DNA from: Oscillospiraceae bacterium
GTDB lineage: Bacteria; Bacillota; Clostridia; Oscillospirales; Oscillospiraceae
Length of the DNA: 15,770 nucleotides
Assembly: GCA_016302405.1 (NCBI GenBank)
Contig: JAEDNR010000041.1
Location: 1 to 15,770 of the forward strand
Direction: 5' to 3'
The translations under genes were made by a program, and so were the position numbers. Position 1 is the first letter of the stretch, and every line of letters starts with the position of its first letter. The notes below the pieces were generated by a model. That model did not search any database. It was not told the DNA's origin and saw only the letters and a program-made list of their open reading frames with translations. Positions 4,844 to 12,968 of the stretch are shown here, piece after piece.

Positions 4844-6106
4844 ATGAAAAAACTGCTTGCCATTACTCTGGCGCTGGTGCTGTGCGTGGGCCTGTTCGCG
4901 GGTTGCGCCGGTGATCCCACTCCCACCCCCAGCCAGGCGCCCGAAACCACCGGCAATGTGGAGACTCCCGAGACCACCGAGGCTCCCGCCACGGAAGCGC
5001 CTGCCAAGCTGAAGGCCGGCTTCATCTTCCTGCATGACGAAAACTCCACCTACGACCTGAACTTCATCAACGCCGCGAAGGAAGCCTGCCAGACTCTGGG
5101 CGTTGAGGAGTATCTGTTCAAGACCGGTATCCCCGAGGACGAGAGCTGCTACGACGCCGCCGCCGAGCTGGTTGACGAGGGCTGCAACTTCGTTTTTGCC
5201 GACAGCTTCGGCCATGAGCCTTTCCTGGTTCAGGCTGCCAAGGAGTTCCCCGAGGTTCAGTTCTGCCATGCCACCGGCACCCAGGCCCACACCAACGGCG
5301 TCCCCAACTATCACAATGCTTTCGCTTCCATCTATGAGGGCCGTTACCTCGGCGGTGTTGCTGCCGGTCTCAAGCTCAACCAGATGATCGCGGAGGGCAC
5401 CATCACCGAAGATCAGGCTAAGCTCGGCTACATCGGCGCTTTCCCCTATGCAGAGGTCAAGTCCGGCTACACCGCTTTCTTCCTGGGCGCCCGCTCCGTC
5501 TGCCCCTCCGTCACCATGGATGTGACCTTCACCAACTCCTGGTATGATCCCACCCTGGAGCAGGAGGGCGCCAACAAGCTTATCAAGAACGGCTGCGTTG
5601 TGATCTCCGAGCATGCCGACTCCATGGGCGCTCCCAACGAGTGCCAGCAGCAGGGCGTCCCTTTCGTTTTCTACAACGGCTCCGCCGCGGATGCCTGCCC
5701 CGACACCTACATCGTTGCCTCCCGCATCAACTGGGCGCCTTACCTGGTTTTCGCCATGCAGTGCGTCATGGACGGCACTGAGATCCCCGCCGACTGGACC
5801 GGCACCATCGCTACCGACTCTGTCTGCATGACCGAGCTGAACGAGAAGGCTGCCGCTCCCGGCACTGCCGAAAAGCTGGAGGAAGTCAAAGCCGCTCTGG
5901 CCGACGGCTCCCTGAAGGTCTTTGACACCGCTACTTTCACCGTTGGCGGTCAGACCCTCACCGAGTACATGGCGGATGTGGACGACATGGGCGACTTCGT
6001 TCCTGACACCAATGTCATTTCCGACGGTCTCTTCCACGAGTCCAAGTTCCGTTCCGCTCCTTACTTCGATATCGATATCGACGGCATCACCAATATCGAC
6101 GCCTAA
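4844..6106 (+). CDS. BMP/PnrA-family nucleoside-binding lipoprotein of an ABC transporter
   Basis: This 420-residue protein is the extracytoplasmic receptor of the transporter encoded next. Residues 1-20 are a lipoprotein signal with lipobox LFAGC, so C21 is the lipidated residue after LspA cleavage. A Pro/Thr/Glu-rich linker follows (22-55). The BMP-type binding domain starts at about 57 (KAGFIFLHDENSTYD) and includes LGYIGAFPYAEVKSGYTAF at 194-212. Characterised members of the family bind purine or other nucleosides. Linkage to xpt and a guanine riboswitch points to guanosine, inosine or similar ligands, but the exact ligand is inferred. AAAAGGAG lies nine bases before the ATG. Two hairpins follow the stop and may keep this message more abundant than the downstream genes. 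Confidence 0.93.
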   Translation: MKKLLAITLALVLCVGLFAGCAGDPTPTPSQAPETTGNVETPETTEAPATEAPAKLKAGFIFLHDENSTYDLNFINAAKEACQTLGVEEYLFKTGIPEDESCYDAAAELVDEGCNFVFADSFGHEPFLVQAAKEFPEVQFCHATGTQAHTNGVPNYHNAFASIYEGRYLGGVAAGLKLNQMIAEGTITEDQAKLGYIGAFPYAEVKSGYTAFFLGARSVCPSVTMDVTFTNSWYDPTLEQEGANKLIKNGCVVISEHADSMGAPNECQQQGVPFVFYNGSAADACPDTYIVASRINWAPYLVFAMQCVMDGTEIPADWTGTIATDSVCMTELNEKAAAPGTAEKLEEVKAALADGSLKVFDTATFTVGGQTLTEYMADVDDMGDFVPDTNVISDGLFHESKFRSAPYFDIDIDGITNIDA

Positions 6107-6121
6107 GAATACTGACCCAAT

Positions 6122-6145
6122 GGGAAGCCCTTAACCGGGCTTCCC
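6122..6145 (+). terminator. Hairpin after the binding-protein gene, possible leaky terminator
   Basis: GGGAAGCCC (6122-6130) and GGGCTTCCC (6137-6145) form a perfect nine-pair stem with a six-base loop. The following TTGCGTTGC is only a weak T-tract. Read-through is expected, because the ATPase and permeases follow without a visible promoter. Confidence 0.5.
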
Positions 6146-6157
6146 TTGCGTTGCTCT

Positions 6158-6196
6158 AAAGGGCAGCGCGGCGACAAGGCCGACGCGCTGCCCTTT
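6158..6196. repeat. Thirteen-pair inverted repeat between receptor and ATPase genes
   Basis: AAAGGGCAGCGCG (6158-6170) is perfectly complementary to 6184-6196, with a 13-base loop. It has no T-run. It could be an RNA-stabilising or processing hairpin, or a piece of an intergenic repeat family. Confidence 0.6.
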
Positions 6197-6259
6197 GGAG
6201 AATCTCCGGCTCCGCTGAAATTCGGGGCTGTCAATCTATACAGACAGGGAGTGAAGCCT

Positions 6260-7798
6260 TTGGACAGCAAAACCCCCGCAGTAAAAATGCGTGACATCAC
6301 AAAGACTTTCGGACCGGTTGTGGCAAACGACAAGGTCTGGCTGGACATTTACCGGGGAGAAATCCTGGCCCTGCTGGGGGAAAACGGCAGCGGCAAAACC
6401 ACCCTTATGAACATGCTCTCCGGTATCTATTTCCCCGACGAGGGCCGGATCTATGTGGACGGAAAAGAAGCGGTAATCCGGGACCCTGCGGACGCCTATC
6501 GCTACGGCATCGGTATGATCCATCAGCATTTCAAGCTGGTGGATGTGCTCACCGCTGTGGAAAACATCGTCCTTGGCCTCCATGAGCCAGGGCGGCTGAA
6601 CCTTGCGAAGGCAGCGGAAAGGATCAAAGCCATCTGCGACGCCTACGGCTTTGAGGTGGATCCCTATCAGAAGGTCTACGACATGTCCGTCTCTCAGAAG
6701 CAGACGGTGGAGATCGTGAAGGTGCTGTACCGCGGCGCGGATATTCTGATTCTGGATGAGCCAACGGCAGTTCTCGTACCCCAGGAGGCGGACAAGCTGT
6801 TCGCCGTCCTGCGGAATATGCGGGACGACGGAAAGGCCATTGTCATCATCACCCACAAAATGCACGAGGTGGAGTCCCTGTCTGACCGGGTAGCCATCCT
6901 GAACCGGGGCCGGTTTGTGGGCGACATGCTGACAAAGAATACCAACGCCCAGGAAATGACCAACATGATGGTGGGCCGTCCGGTCACGTTGAACATTGAC
7001 CGGCCCGTCCCTGTGGATCCCAAGCCCCGGGTGGAGGTGAAAGGCCTCACCGTCCGCAGCGACGACGGCATTGTCAAGCTGGATAACGTTTCCTTTACCG
7101 CGCGAAGCGGAGAGCTCCTGGGTATTGCCGGTATCTCCGGCTGCGGCCAGAAGGAGCTTCTGGAGGCCATCGCCGGTCTTCAACCCACGGAAAAGGGCAG
7201 CATCTGCTATGTGGAGGACGACGGGACGAAAGAGGAACTGGTGGGCAAGGATCCCCTTGCCATTGCCTCCATGGGCGTCAGCCTCTCCTTTGTCCCGGAG
7301 GACCGGCTGGGCATGGGCCTTGTTGGCAGCATGGACCTGACGGACAATATGATGCTCCGCTCCTTCCGCCGGGGCCACTCCCCCTTTGCCAACCGGAAAG
7401 CCCCCCGGCTCCTTGCCGAGCAGGTGGTAAAGGAGCTGGAGGTCAACACCCCCGGTGTCTCCACCCCGGTGCGCAGACTCTCCGGCGGCAATGTACAGAA
7501 GGTTCTGGTGGGCCGGGAAATTTCCTCCGCCCCCACCGTCCTGCTGACAGCCTATGCCGTCCGGGGCCTGGACATCAATTCCTCCTATATCATCTATGAC
7601 CTCATTAACCAGCAGAAGAAGCGGGGCGTCGCCGTTATCTATGTGGGCGAAGACCTGGACGTTCTGCTGGAGCTGTGCGACCGGATTCTTGTCCTCTGCG
7701 GCGGCAAGGTCAGCGGAATTGTGGACGGTCCGGGAGCGGACAAGCACAAAATCGGTATGATGATGACCCAGTTGGGAGGGGAAGAAGCCCATGAATAA
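6260..7798 (+). CDS. Nucleoside ABC transporter ATP-binding protein (two fused domains)
   Basis: This 512-residue protein powers the adjacent permeases. The first nucleotide-binding domain is canonical: Walker A GENGSGKTT (40-48), HQHF Q-loop (88-91), signature SVSQKQ (143-148), Walker B DILILDEPTA (161-170) and switch H199. The second domain is degenerate: its Walker A position reads GISGCGQKEL (291-300) without the lysine. LSGGNVQK (407-414) is kept. The Walker B end reads LLTAYAVRGLD (428-438) where relatives have a QPTRG-type sequence. Such asymmetry is usual in the RbsA/NupA group, but the loss of QPT is unusual. TTG at 6260 is chosen because GGAG lies eight bases upstream. An ATG at 6287 is an alternative and would shorten the product by nine residues. 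Confidence 0.92.
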   Translation: MDSKTPAVKMRDITKTFGPVVANDKVWLDIYRGEILALLGENGSGKTTLMNMLSGIYFPDEGRIYVDGKEAVIRDPADAYRYGIGMIHQHFKLVDVLTAVENIVLGLHEPGRLNLAKAAERIKAICDAYGFEVDPYQKVYDMSVSQKQTVEIVKVLYRGADILILDEPTAVLVPQEADKLFAVLRNMRDDGKAIVIITHKMHEVESLSDRVAILNRGRFVGDMLTKNTNAQEMTNMMVGRPVTLNIDRPVPVDPKPRVEVKGLTVRSDDGIVKLDNVSFTARSGELLGIAGISGCGQKELLEAIAGLQPTEKGSICYVEDDGTKEELVGKDPLAIASMGVSLSFVPEDRLGMGLVGSMDLTDNMMLRSFRRGHSPFANRKAPRLLAEQVVKELEVNTPGVSTPVRRLSGGNVQKVLVGREISSAPTVLLTAYAVRGLDINSSYIIYDLINQQKKRGVAVIYVGEDLDVLLELCDRILVLCGGKVSGIVDGPGADKHKIGMMMTQLGGEEAHE

Positions 7799-8891
7799 AA
7801 AAGAAAGAACGCCGGTAGTGCATATCGTCAAGCGCGGCGCCCTGCCTTGGTACGGTTCCTGGGGCATTCGCGGCTGCGCGATCCTGGCGGCGCTGATTGT
7901 CTGCGGCATTATCACCTCCGTCGTCACAGGGGAAAATCCCATTCAGGTCTATGTGGCGATCTTTAAAGGCTCCTTCGGAACCTCCAGGAAATTCTGGGTG
8001 CTGCTTCAGAATATCGCCATGCTTCTGTGCGTGTCCATCGCGGTCACTCCCGCTTTCAAAATGCGGTTCTGGAACATCGGCGGCGAGGGTCAGGCTCTGG
8101 CCGGGGCGCTGGCTTCCGCGGCCTGTATGATCTGCCTGCGCAATGTACTGCCCAACTGGGCGGTTATTGTGTGCATGGTCGTCTCCAGTATCGCCGCCGG
8201 AGCGCTCTGGGGCTTCATTCCCGCCTTTTTCAAGGCCCGGTGGAACACCAATGAGACCCTGTTCACGCTGATGATGAATTATGTCGCCATACAGCTTGTT
8301 GCGTACTTCTCCGTTGTTTGGGAGTCCCCCAAGGGTTCCGGCAACATTGGCATCATCAATCAGAACACCATGATCGGCTGGCTGCCCCAGATCGGCCGCT
8401 ACAAATACCTGCTGAATGTTATCATCGTGGCTCTGCTCACCGTGGGGATGTATATCTATCTCAACTACTCAAAGCATGGGTATGAGCTGTCCGTTGTTGG
8501 CGAAAGCGAGCGCACCGCCCGGTATGTGGGAATCAAGGTGGAGAAGGTCATTATCCGCACCATGCTTCTCTCCGGCGCTATCTGCGGCATCGCGGGGATG
8601 CTGCTTGTAGGCGGCACCAGCCACACCCTCACCTCCTCCATTGTGGATAACCGGGGATTCACCGCCGTGATGGTGGCGTGGCTTGCGAAGTTTAACCCCA
8701 TCTGGATGATATTCACCAGTTTCCTGCTGGTCTTCCTGGGTAGAGGTGCCGGGGAGATCGCCACGAATTTCAGCCTTAACCAGTCCTTTGGTGATATTCT
8801 TACAGGCATCATCCTGTTCTTTATCATCGGAAGCGAGTTCTTCATCAACTACAAAATCAGCTTCCACCACAGCGGAAAGAAGGAGGACTGA
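7791..8891 (+). CDS. Nucleoside ABC transporter permease, first subunit
   Basis: The 366-residue integral membrane protein belongs to the BPD_transp_2 permease family, as in BmpDEFG/NupABC nucleoside importers. It has many hydrophobic segments and the family motif FKMRFWNIGGEGQALAG at 89-105, the likely coupling region with the ATPase. A second conserved block, GESERTARYVGIKVEK, follows in the C-terminal half. The gene overlaps the ATPase gene by eight bases, with GGGAGGGG upstream, so the subunits are translationally coupled. It should pair with the product of the next gene to form the membrane channel. The nucleoside substrate is inferred from the operon. Confidence 0.92.
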   Translation: MNKKERTPVVHIVKRGALPWYGSWGIRGCAILAALIVCGIITSVVTGENPIQVYVAIFKGSFGTSRKFWVLLQNIAMLLCVSIAVTPAFKMRFWNIGGEGQALAGALASAACMICLRNVLPNWAVIVCMVVSSIAAGALWGFIPAFFKARWNTNETLFTLMMNYVAIQLVAYFSVVWESPKGSGNIGIINQNTMIGWLPQIGRYKYLLNVIIVALLTVGMYIYLNYSKHGYELSVVGESERTARYVGIKVEKVIIRTMLLSGAICGIAGMLLVGGTSHTLTSSIVDNRGFTAVMVAWLAKFNPIWMIFTSFLLVFLGRGAGEIATNFSLNQSFGDILTGIILFFIIGSEFFINYKISFHHSGKKED

Positions 8892-8895
8892 GCCG

Positions 8896-9891
8896 ATGTT
8901 TGATTTTCTTGCTTTCATTCCCAGAGCCATCGCCCAGGGAATCCCGCTGCTCTTTGGCTCCACCGGCGAAACCCTCACCGAAAAATCCGGCAATCTGAAT
9001 CTGGGCATCCCCGGCATCATGTATGTGGGCGGCATCTGCGGCGTCATTGGGGCATTCCTGTATGAACAGTCCCTTCCCTCCCCCGCCGAGATCAATACGT
9101 TCCTTGGCATTCTGATCCCGCTGCTGTCCAGTATGCTCGGCTCGCTGTGTATGGGCTTTATCTACTGCCTCCTGACCGTCACCATGCGGGCAAACCAGAA
9201 TGTCACCGGTCTGGCCCTGACCACCTTTGGCGTTGGCTTCGGCAACTTCTTCGGCGGCTCCCTCATCAAGCTCTCCGGCAGTGAGCTTCCCTCCGTTATC
9301 CTCTCCACCACCAGCAACTGCTTCCGCCTGTCCCTGCCCTTTGCGGATAAGCTGGGGTGGTTTGGCAAGGTCTTCCTGTCCTACGGCTTTCTGGCTTATC
9401 TGGCCGTGGTGGTTGCCCTGATCGCAGCGCACATTCTCAAACGCACCCGCGCCGGTCTCAACCTCCGTGCCGTCGGTGAAAACCCCGCCACCGCCGACGC
9501 CGCCGGCATCAACGTGAGCAAATACAAATATTTCGCCACCTGCATCGGCAGCATGATCGCGGGTCTCGGCGGCCTCTACTATGTAATGGACTACGCCGGC
9601 GGCATCTGGACCAACGACGCTTTCGGCGACCGGGGATGGCTGGCCATCGCCCTGGTCATCTTCACAGTATGGCGGTCCGATGTGGGCGTGCTGGCCTCTT
9701 TCCTCTTTGGCGGGCTGTACATTCTGCATATGTACATTCCCTGCGGCATGAACCTGGCCGTAAAAGAGCTTTACAAAATGATTCCCTATGTGATAACCAT
9801 TGTCGTCCTCGTTATCACCAGCATGCGCAACAAGCGGGAAAACCAGCCCCCGGAGAGTCTCGGCGTTGCCTACTTCCGGGAGGAACGATAA
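8896..9891 (+). CDS. Nucleoside ABC transporter permease, second subunit
   Basis: This 331-residue membrane protein is the second BPD_transp_2 permease. The N-terminal GETLTEKSGNLNLGIPGIM (24-42) is the typical signature of this subunit (TE+SG.+NLGI.G). A central GENPATADAAGINVSKYK block matches the corresponding region of the partner permease. AGGAGG (8881-8886) overlaps the end of the upstream gene and lies nine bases before the ATG. Only four bases separate the two permease genes. It is the last gene of the operon; a strong terminator follows within 15 bases. A longer in-frame start inside the previous gene has no ribosome site and is rejected. Confidence 0.93.
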   Translation: MFDFLAFIPRAIAQGIPLLFGSTGETLTEKSGNLNLGIPGIMYVGGICGVIGAFLYEQSLPSPAEINTFLGILIPLLSSMLGSLCMGFIYCLLTVTMRANQNVTGLALTTFGVGFGNFFGGSLIKLSGSELPSVILSTTSNCFRLSLPFADKLGWFGKVFLSYGFLAYLAVVVALIAAHILKRTRAGLNLRAVGENPATADAAGINVSKYKYFATCIGSMIAGLGGLYYVMDYAGGIWTNDAFGDRGWLAIALVIFTVWRSDVGVLASFLFGGLYILHMYIPCGMNLAVKELYKMIPYVITIVVLVITSMRNKRENQPPESLGVAYFREER

Positions 9892-9904
9892 AATCTCATT
9901 TCGT

Positions 9905-9946
9905 AAAAACCGCCATGTGCCTCGTTTGGGGCACATGGCGGTTTTT
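9905..9946 (+). terminator. Strong intrinsic terminator of the transporter operon
   Basis: A perfect 17-base inverted repeat (AAAAACCGCCATGTGCC at 9905-9921 and its complement at 9930-9946) gives a GC-rich stem with an eight-base loop and a T-run. The A-run on the other side would let it work in both directions. Confidence 0.92.
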
Positions 9947-9995
9947 ATGTGTGAAAGAGAGAAATGGGAATTTGGCGCACTGGCGGCGAAGCCGC

Positions 9996-10212
9996 CCTTG
10001 CCCCCCGCACTTGTGAGGGGGGTGCCACCAGTCCTCAGACTGGTGGCGGGGGGAGTACGAATTCCCCACAGCAGAGCGTCATGCAGTATTATCTTTCCAT
10101 GTTTGCCGGCCTAATTTTCGTATCATTTTATGAAAGATATACGGGTAACGGACTCCCCCCGATACCAGTGTGCGCACTGGTATCACCCCCCTCGTAAACG
10201 CGGGGGGCAAGG
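9996..10212. mobile_element. Miniature element with 61-bp inverted repeats and nested hairpins (217 bp)
   Basis: The left arm 9996-10056 (CCTTGCCCCCCGCACTTGTG...) is mirrored by the right arm 10152-10212. Each arm carries its own ten-pair hairpin: GCCACCAGTC/GACTGGTGGC at 10024-10047, and GATACCAGTG/CACTGGTATC at 10161-10184 around TGCG. The centre (10057-10151) is AT-richer and has no gene. The surrounding bases 9964-9975 and 10245-10256 (AATTTG-like and AAATACCAATTT) resemble the outer ends of the other family. The element fills most of the gap between the transporter terminator and the end of pyk. Confidence 0.8.
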
Positions 10213-10270
10213 CGTCTATCCACCCGCGTACCTTAACGCCCTACAAATACCAATTTCCCTTCCTGCCGCG

Positions 10271-11683
10271 TTACACCGTCTCCACCTTGATGGTGTTGGT
10301 GTTTCCGGTCTTCCCGTTGATGGGGCCGCCGGTGAGGACCACGCAGTCCCCCGGCTGCAGGCCCAGTACCTTTTTGGCGCTGGCCATGGCGTGGTAGAAC
10401 ATCACATCCATGGAGGTAAATTCCTCCGCCAGCACCGGGGTCACGCCCCAGCTCAGGCTCAGCCGCCGCCAGATCCGCTCGTTGGTGGTCATGCCGATGA
10501 TATCCACCGGACAGCGGAACCGGCTGACCATCCGGGCCGTCTTGCCGGATACGGAACAGACCACGATGCCCTTGGCCTCCACATCGATGGCCATGGCGCA
10601 GGTGGCGTGGGAAATGGCGTCCAGGTTATTGTGAATCTCAAAATCGGAGGCATAGAACCGCTTCCGGTAGCTGGTATGCTTCTCGGTATACTCGCAGATC
10701 TTCGCCATGGTGGCCGCCGCCTCCACAGGGTACTTGCCCGCGGCGGACTCGCCGGAGAGCATCACGGCGGAGGAACCGTCGTATACCGCGTTGGCAACGT
10801 CGGAAATTTCCGCCCGGGTGGGCCGGGGGTTGTAGATCATGGATTCCAGCATTTCCGTGGCGGTGATCACCCGCTTGCCCAGCATCCGGCACTTGCTGAT
10901 CAGCTGCTTCTGCACCGCGGGGACCTCCACGAAGGGAATCTCCACACCCAGGTCTCCCCGGGCGATCATGATGCCGTCGCACTCTTTACAGATGTCCTCC
11001 GCGTTGTCCACGCCGGAGCGGTTTTCGATCTTGGCGATCAGGTCAATGTCGTCCCCGCCGTTTTCATGAAGGAAGGCTTTCAGCTCCAGCATATCCTGCC
11101 GGGTGGAGACAAAGGAAGCCGCCACAAAATCCACGCCGTTTTCAATGCCGAAAAGCAGGTCATCCTTGTCCTGCTGGGACAGGTACGGCCCCGTCATGAC
11201 CTTGTTGGGGAAACACATGCTCTTGCGGTTGCTCAGCTCGCCGCCGATGACCACCCGGCAGTGGGCGTTGCTCCCCGTAAGCTCCGTGACTTCAAAAACC
11301 ACAAGGCCGTTGTTTACCAGGATCCGGTCTCCCACGTTCAGGTCGCTCACCAGGCCCCTGTAGTTGACGCTGACCCGGGTCTCGTCCCCCTCCACCTCGT
11401 CGGTGGTAAAGGTAAAGGAGTCTCCCTCCTTCACCTGAATTTTTCCCGTTTTGAAAGTACGGATACGGTACTCCGGTCCCTTGGTATCCAGCATGATGCC
11501 GATGGGCAGGTCCAGCTCCTGGCGAACCTTTTTAATGAGGTCGATCTTCTTTTTATGCTCTGCGTGGGTGCCGTGGGAGAAATTCAGCCGGGCAACGTTC
11601 ATACCTGCCAGACACAGCTGTTTCAGGGTCTCCTCGTTCTCGCTGGCGGGGCCGATGGTGCAGATGATCTTCGTCTTGCGCAT
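10271..11683 (-). CDS. pyk: Pyruvate kinase
   Basis: Pyruvate kinase converts phosphoenolpyruvate and ADP to pyruvate and ATP, the last step of glycolysis. The 470-residue product has the N-terminal KTKIICTIGPAS, the RLNFSHG potassium/phosphate site (32-38), MLDTKGPEYR (64-73), catalytic K218 in AKIEN with E220, D244 in ARGDLGVEIP (241-250), and the C-terminal allosteric domain. It lacks the extra PEP-utiliser domain of Bacillus Pyk. Two departures stand out: ATEMLESM (275-282), where most relatives have ATQMLESM, and Tyr72 in GPEYR in place of the common Ile. AAGGAGG lies seven bases before the ATG. It is monocistronic; a repeat element lies beyond each end of the gene. Confidence 0.96.
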   Translation of the reverse strand: MRKTKIICTIGPASENEETLKQLCLAGMNVARLNFSHGTHAEHKKKIDLIKKVRQELDLPIGIMLDTKGPEYRIRTFKTGKIQVKEGDSFTFTTDEVEGDETRVSVNYRGLVSDLNVGDRILVNNGLVVFEVTELTGSNAHCRVVIGGELSNRKSMCFPNKVMTGPYLSQQDKDDLLFGIENGVDFVAASFVSTRQDMLELKAFLHENGGDDIDLIAKIENRSGVDNAEDICKECDGIMIARGDLGVEIPFVEVPAVQKQLISKCRMLGKRVITATEMLESMIYNPRPTRAEISDVANAVYDGSSAVMLSGESAAGKYPVEAAATMAKICEYTEKHTSYRKRFYASDFEIHNNLDAISHATCAMAIDVEAKGIVVCSVSGKTARMVSRFRCPVDIIGMTTNERIWRRLSLSWGVTPVLAEEFTSMDVMFYHAMASAKKVLGLQPGDCVVLTGGPINGKTGNTNTIKVETV

Positions 11684-11746
11684 GGCGGTGCCTCCTTATA
11701 TTTAAAAAGTCTTTCTGGTGTTTATTGGACGGATATGTAGGAAATA

Positions 11747-11973
11747 CAAATTGGGAATTTATCGAATTCCCGGTCATTGCGAACCAGTCCGCTTTCCTGG
11801 TGTGGCAATCCCCCGGTTAGACGTACCACTTCTCGTGGATAAATTCCGAGAAACGGCCCAAAAAGGACAATCTGTATGACGATGGGCCGCACGGAATTCG
11901 ATGGAGATTCCCACACCAGTGTGCGCACTGGTTCGGAATGACAGGCTCTGACGGCTCGCCAAATTCCAATTTG
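11747..11973. mobile_element. Miniature inverted-repeat element C (227 bp)
   Basis: The outer ends are CAAATTGGGAATTT (11747-11760) and AAATTCCAATTTG (11961-11973). Inside them, CGGTCATTGCGAACCAGT faces ACTGGTTCGGAATGAC. The left hairpin is CCAGTCCGCTTTCCTGG (11784-11800), identical to that of element B. The right hairpin is CCAGTGTGCGCACTGG (11916-11931), identical to that of element A. It fills the gap between pyk and the radical SAM gene; no coding frame is supported. Confidence 0.75.
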
Positions 11974-11987
11974 TCAATCTGGTGTTT

Positions 11988-12896
11988 TTATTTTATCATG
12001 TTATCGTCAGCTTGTCCACCGTCTTCCCCATGGGAGTTGGAAAAGTCCGGGATAAACCCAACGTCGGCGGCATCCGCCTCCTGGGTAAAGCCATCCAGGT
12101 CATTTAAGTACATCCAGCTCAGCACCGCGTCGTACTCTTCTTCTGTGACCCGCCGGTCAAAGGGCGGTGACATCCCCGGCATGGGCGTATATTGGCGCAT
12201 CAGGCTCACCAGCACCTCCCCTGGGGCAAAGGTCTCCCCGATCCAGTCCAGCACCCGCAGGGAATTTTCAATGTGTCCCGGCAGGATCAGGTGCCGGATC
12301 ACCGTGCCCCGGAGCAGTCTGTCCCCCCGGAAGGAAACCGGCCCGGTCTGACGGACCATCTCCCGGATGGCTGCCGCAGCCGTCTCAAAATAGTCCGACG
12401 CCCCGCTGAGCCGGGCGGCGAGGGCATTGTCGGCGTACTTCATGTCCGGCAGGTAAATGTCGATCTTCCCCGCCAGGGCCCGGACAGTCTCCGGACGCTC
12501 GTAGCCCCCGGAATTGAATACCACCGGAACCCCCAGCGGCTTTTCCAGGGCGGGCAGGATGGTGGGCAGGAACTGGGTGGGGGTCACGAGGTCAATATTT
12601 TCCGCCCCCTGGGCGATCAGATCCTCCATCATCTTTCGCAGAACCCCAGAATCCACCGGATTCCCTGTGGGTGCGGCGCTGATGGCCCGGTTCTGGCAGA
12701 AGCGGCAGCCCATGGTACAGCCGCCGAAGAAAACCGCGCCGCTGCCGCCGCTGCCTGCCAGTACCGGTTCCTCCCATTTGTGGAGCATGGTTTTCGCCAC
12801 CAGAGCGGTATCCGGGCAGCGGCAGAAGCCCAGAAAACCGGCGGTCCGGTCCACCCCGCATTGCCGGGGGCAGAGGGTGCAGTTTGTATAATCCAT
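11988..12896 (-). CDS. Radical SAM protein, PflX/PFL-activase-like family
   Basis: The 302-residue protein has the radical SAM cluster C60-x3-C64-x2-C67 in FFGGCTMGCRFCQN, which binds a 4Fe-4S cluster and S-adenosylmethionine. An extra N-terminal cysteine set (C6, C9, C13, C25, C27; CTLCPRQC and CRC) is typical of the COG1313 group, described as related to pyruvate formate-lyase activating enzyme. The true substrate of that group is not established, and no glycyl-radical enzyme gene is adjacent, so activase function is only possible. The ATG at 12894-12896 is chosen because GGGAGG lies seven bases upstream; a start five codons earlier lacks this. The acidic tail after about residue 280 looks disordered. 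Confidence 0.88.
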   Translation of the reverse strand: MDYTNCTLCPRQCGVDRTAGFLGFCRCPDTALVAKTMLHKWEEPVLAGSGGSGAVFFGGCTMGCRFCQNRAISAAPTGNPVDSGVLRKMMEDLIAQGAENIDLVTPTQFLPTILPALEKPLGVPVVFNSGGYERPETVRALAGKIDIYLPDMKYADNALAARLSGASDYFETAAAAIREMVRQTGPVSFRGDRLLRGTVIRHLILPGHIENSLRVLDWIGETFAPGEVLVSLMRQYTPMPGMSPPFDRRVTEEEYDAVLSWMYLNDLDGFTQEADAADVGFIPDFSNSHGEDGGQADDNMIK

Positions 12897-12931
12897 GGAG
12901 AAGCCTCCCATAATACGGCACTATTTCCCGC

Positions 12932-12960
12932 ATCATATCATTTTTTCCGCTCCCTGACAA
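12932..12960 (-). promoter_or_regulatory. Promoter of the radical SAM gene
   Basis: On the minus strand TTGTCA (12955-12960) and TATGAT (12932-12937) are exactly 17 bases apart, about 35 bases upstream of the start codon. Its -35 is only eight bases from that of the opposing promoter. Confidence 0.7.
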
Positions 12961-12968
12961 GCCCCCGC

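Noticed and set aside
4820..6037. Long open minus-strand frame opposite the nucleoside-binding lipoprotein gene
   Set aside because: It is rich in Gly/Val/Ala/His with no recognisable motif or ribosome site, and it mirrors the codons of a clearly real gene. GC-rich genes commonly give such antisense frames.
6236..7942. Long open minus-strand frame opposite the ABC ATPase gene
   Set aside because: Low-complexity antisense translation, no ribosome site and complete overlap with a well-supported gene.
10130..11740. Long open plus-strand frame opposite pyk
   Set aside because: The protein is dominated by His/Gly/Val/Leu, starts inside an inverted-repeat element and has no family features; it is the shadow of pyruvate kinase.
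11988..12896. Calling the radical SAM gene a true pyruvate formate-lyase activase (pflA)
   Set aside because: The extra N-terminal cysteine set fits the PflX/COG1313 group better, and no glycyl-radical enzyme gene is adjacent.
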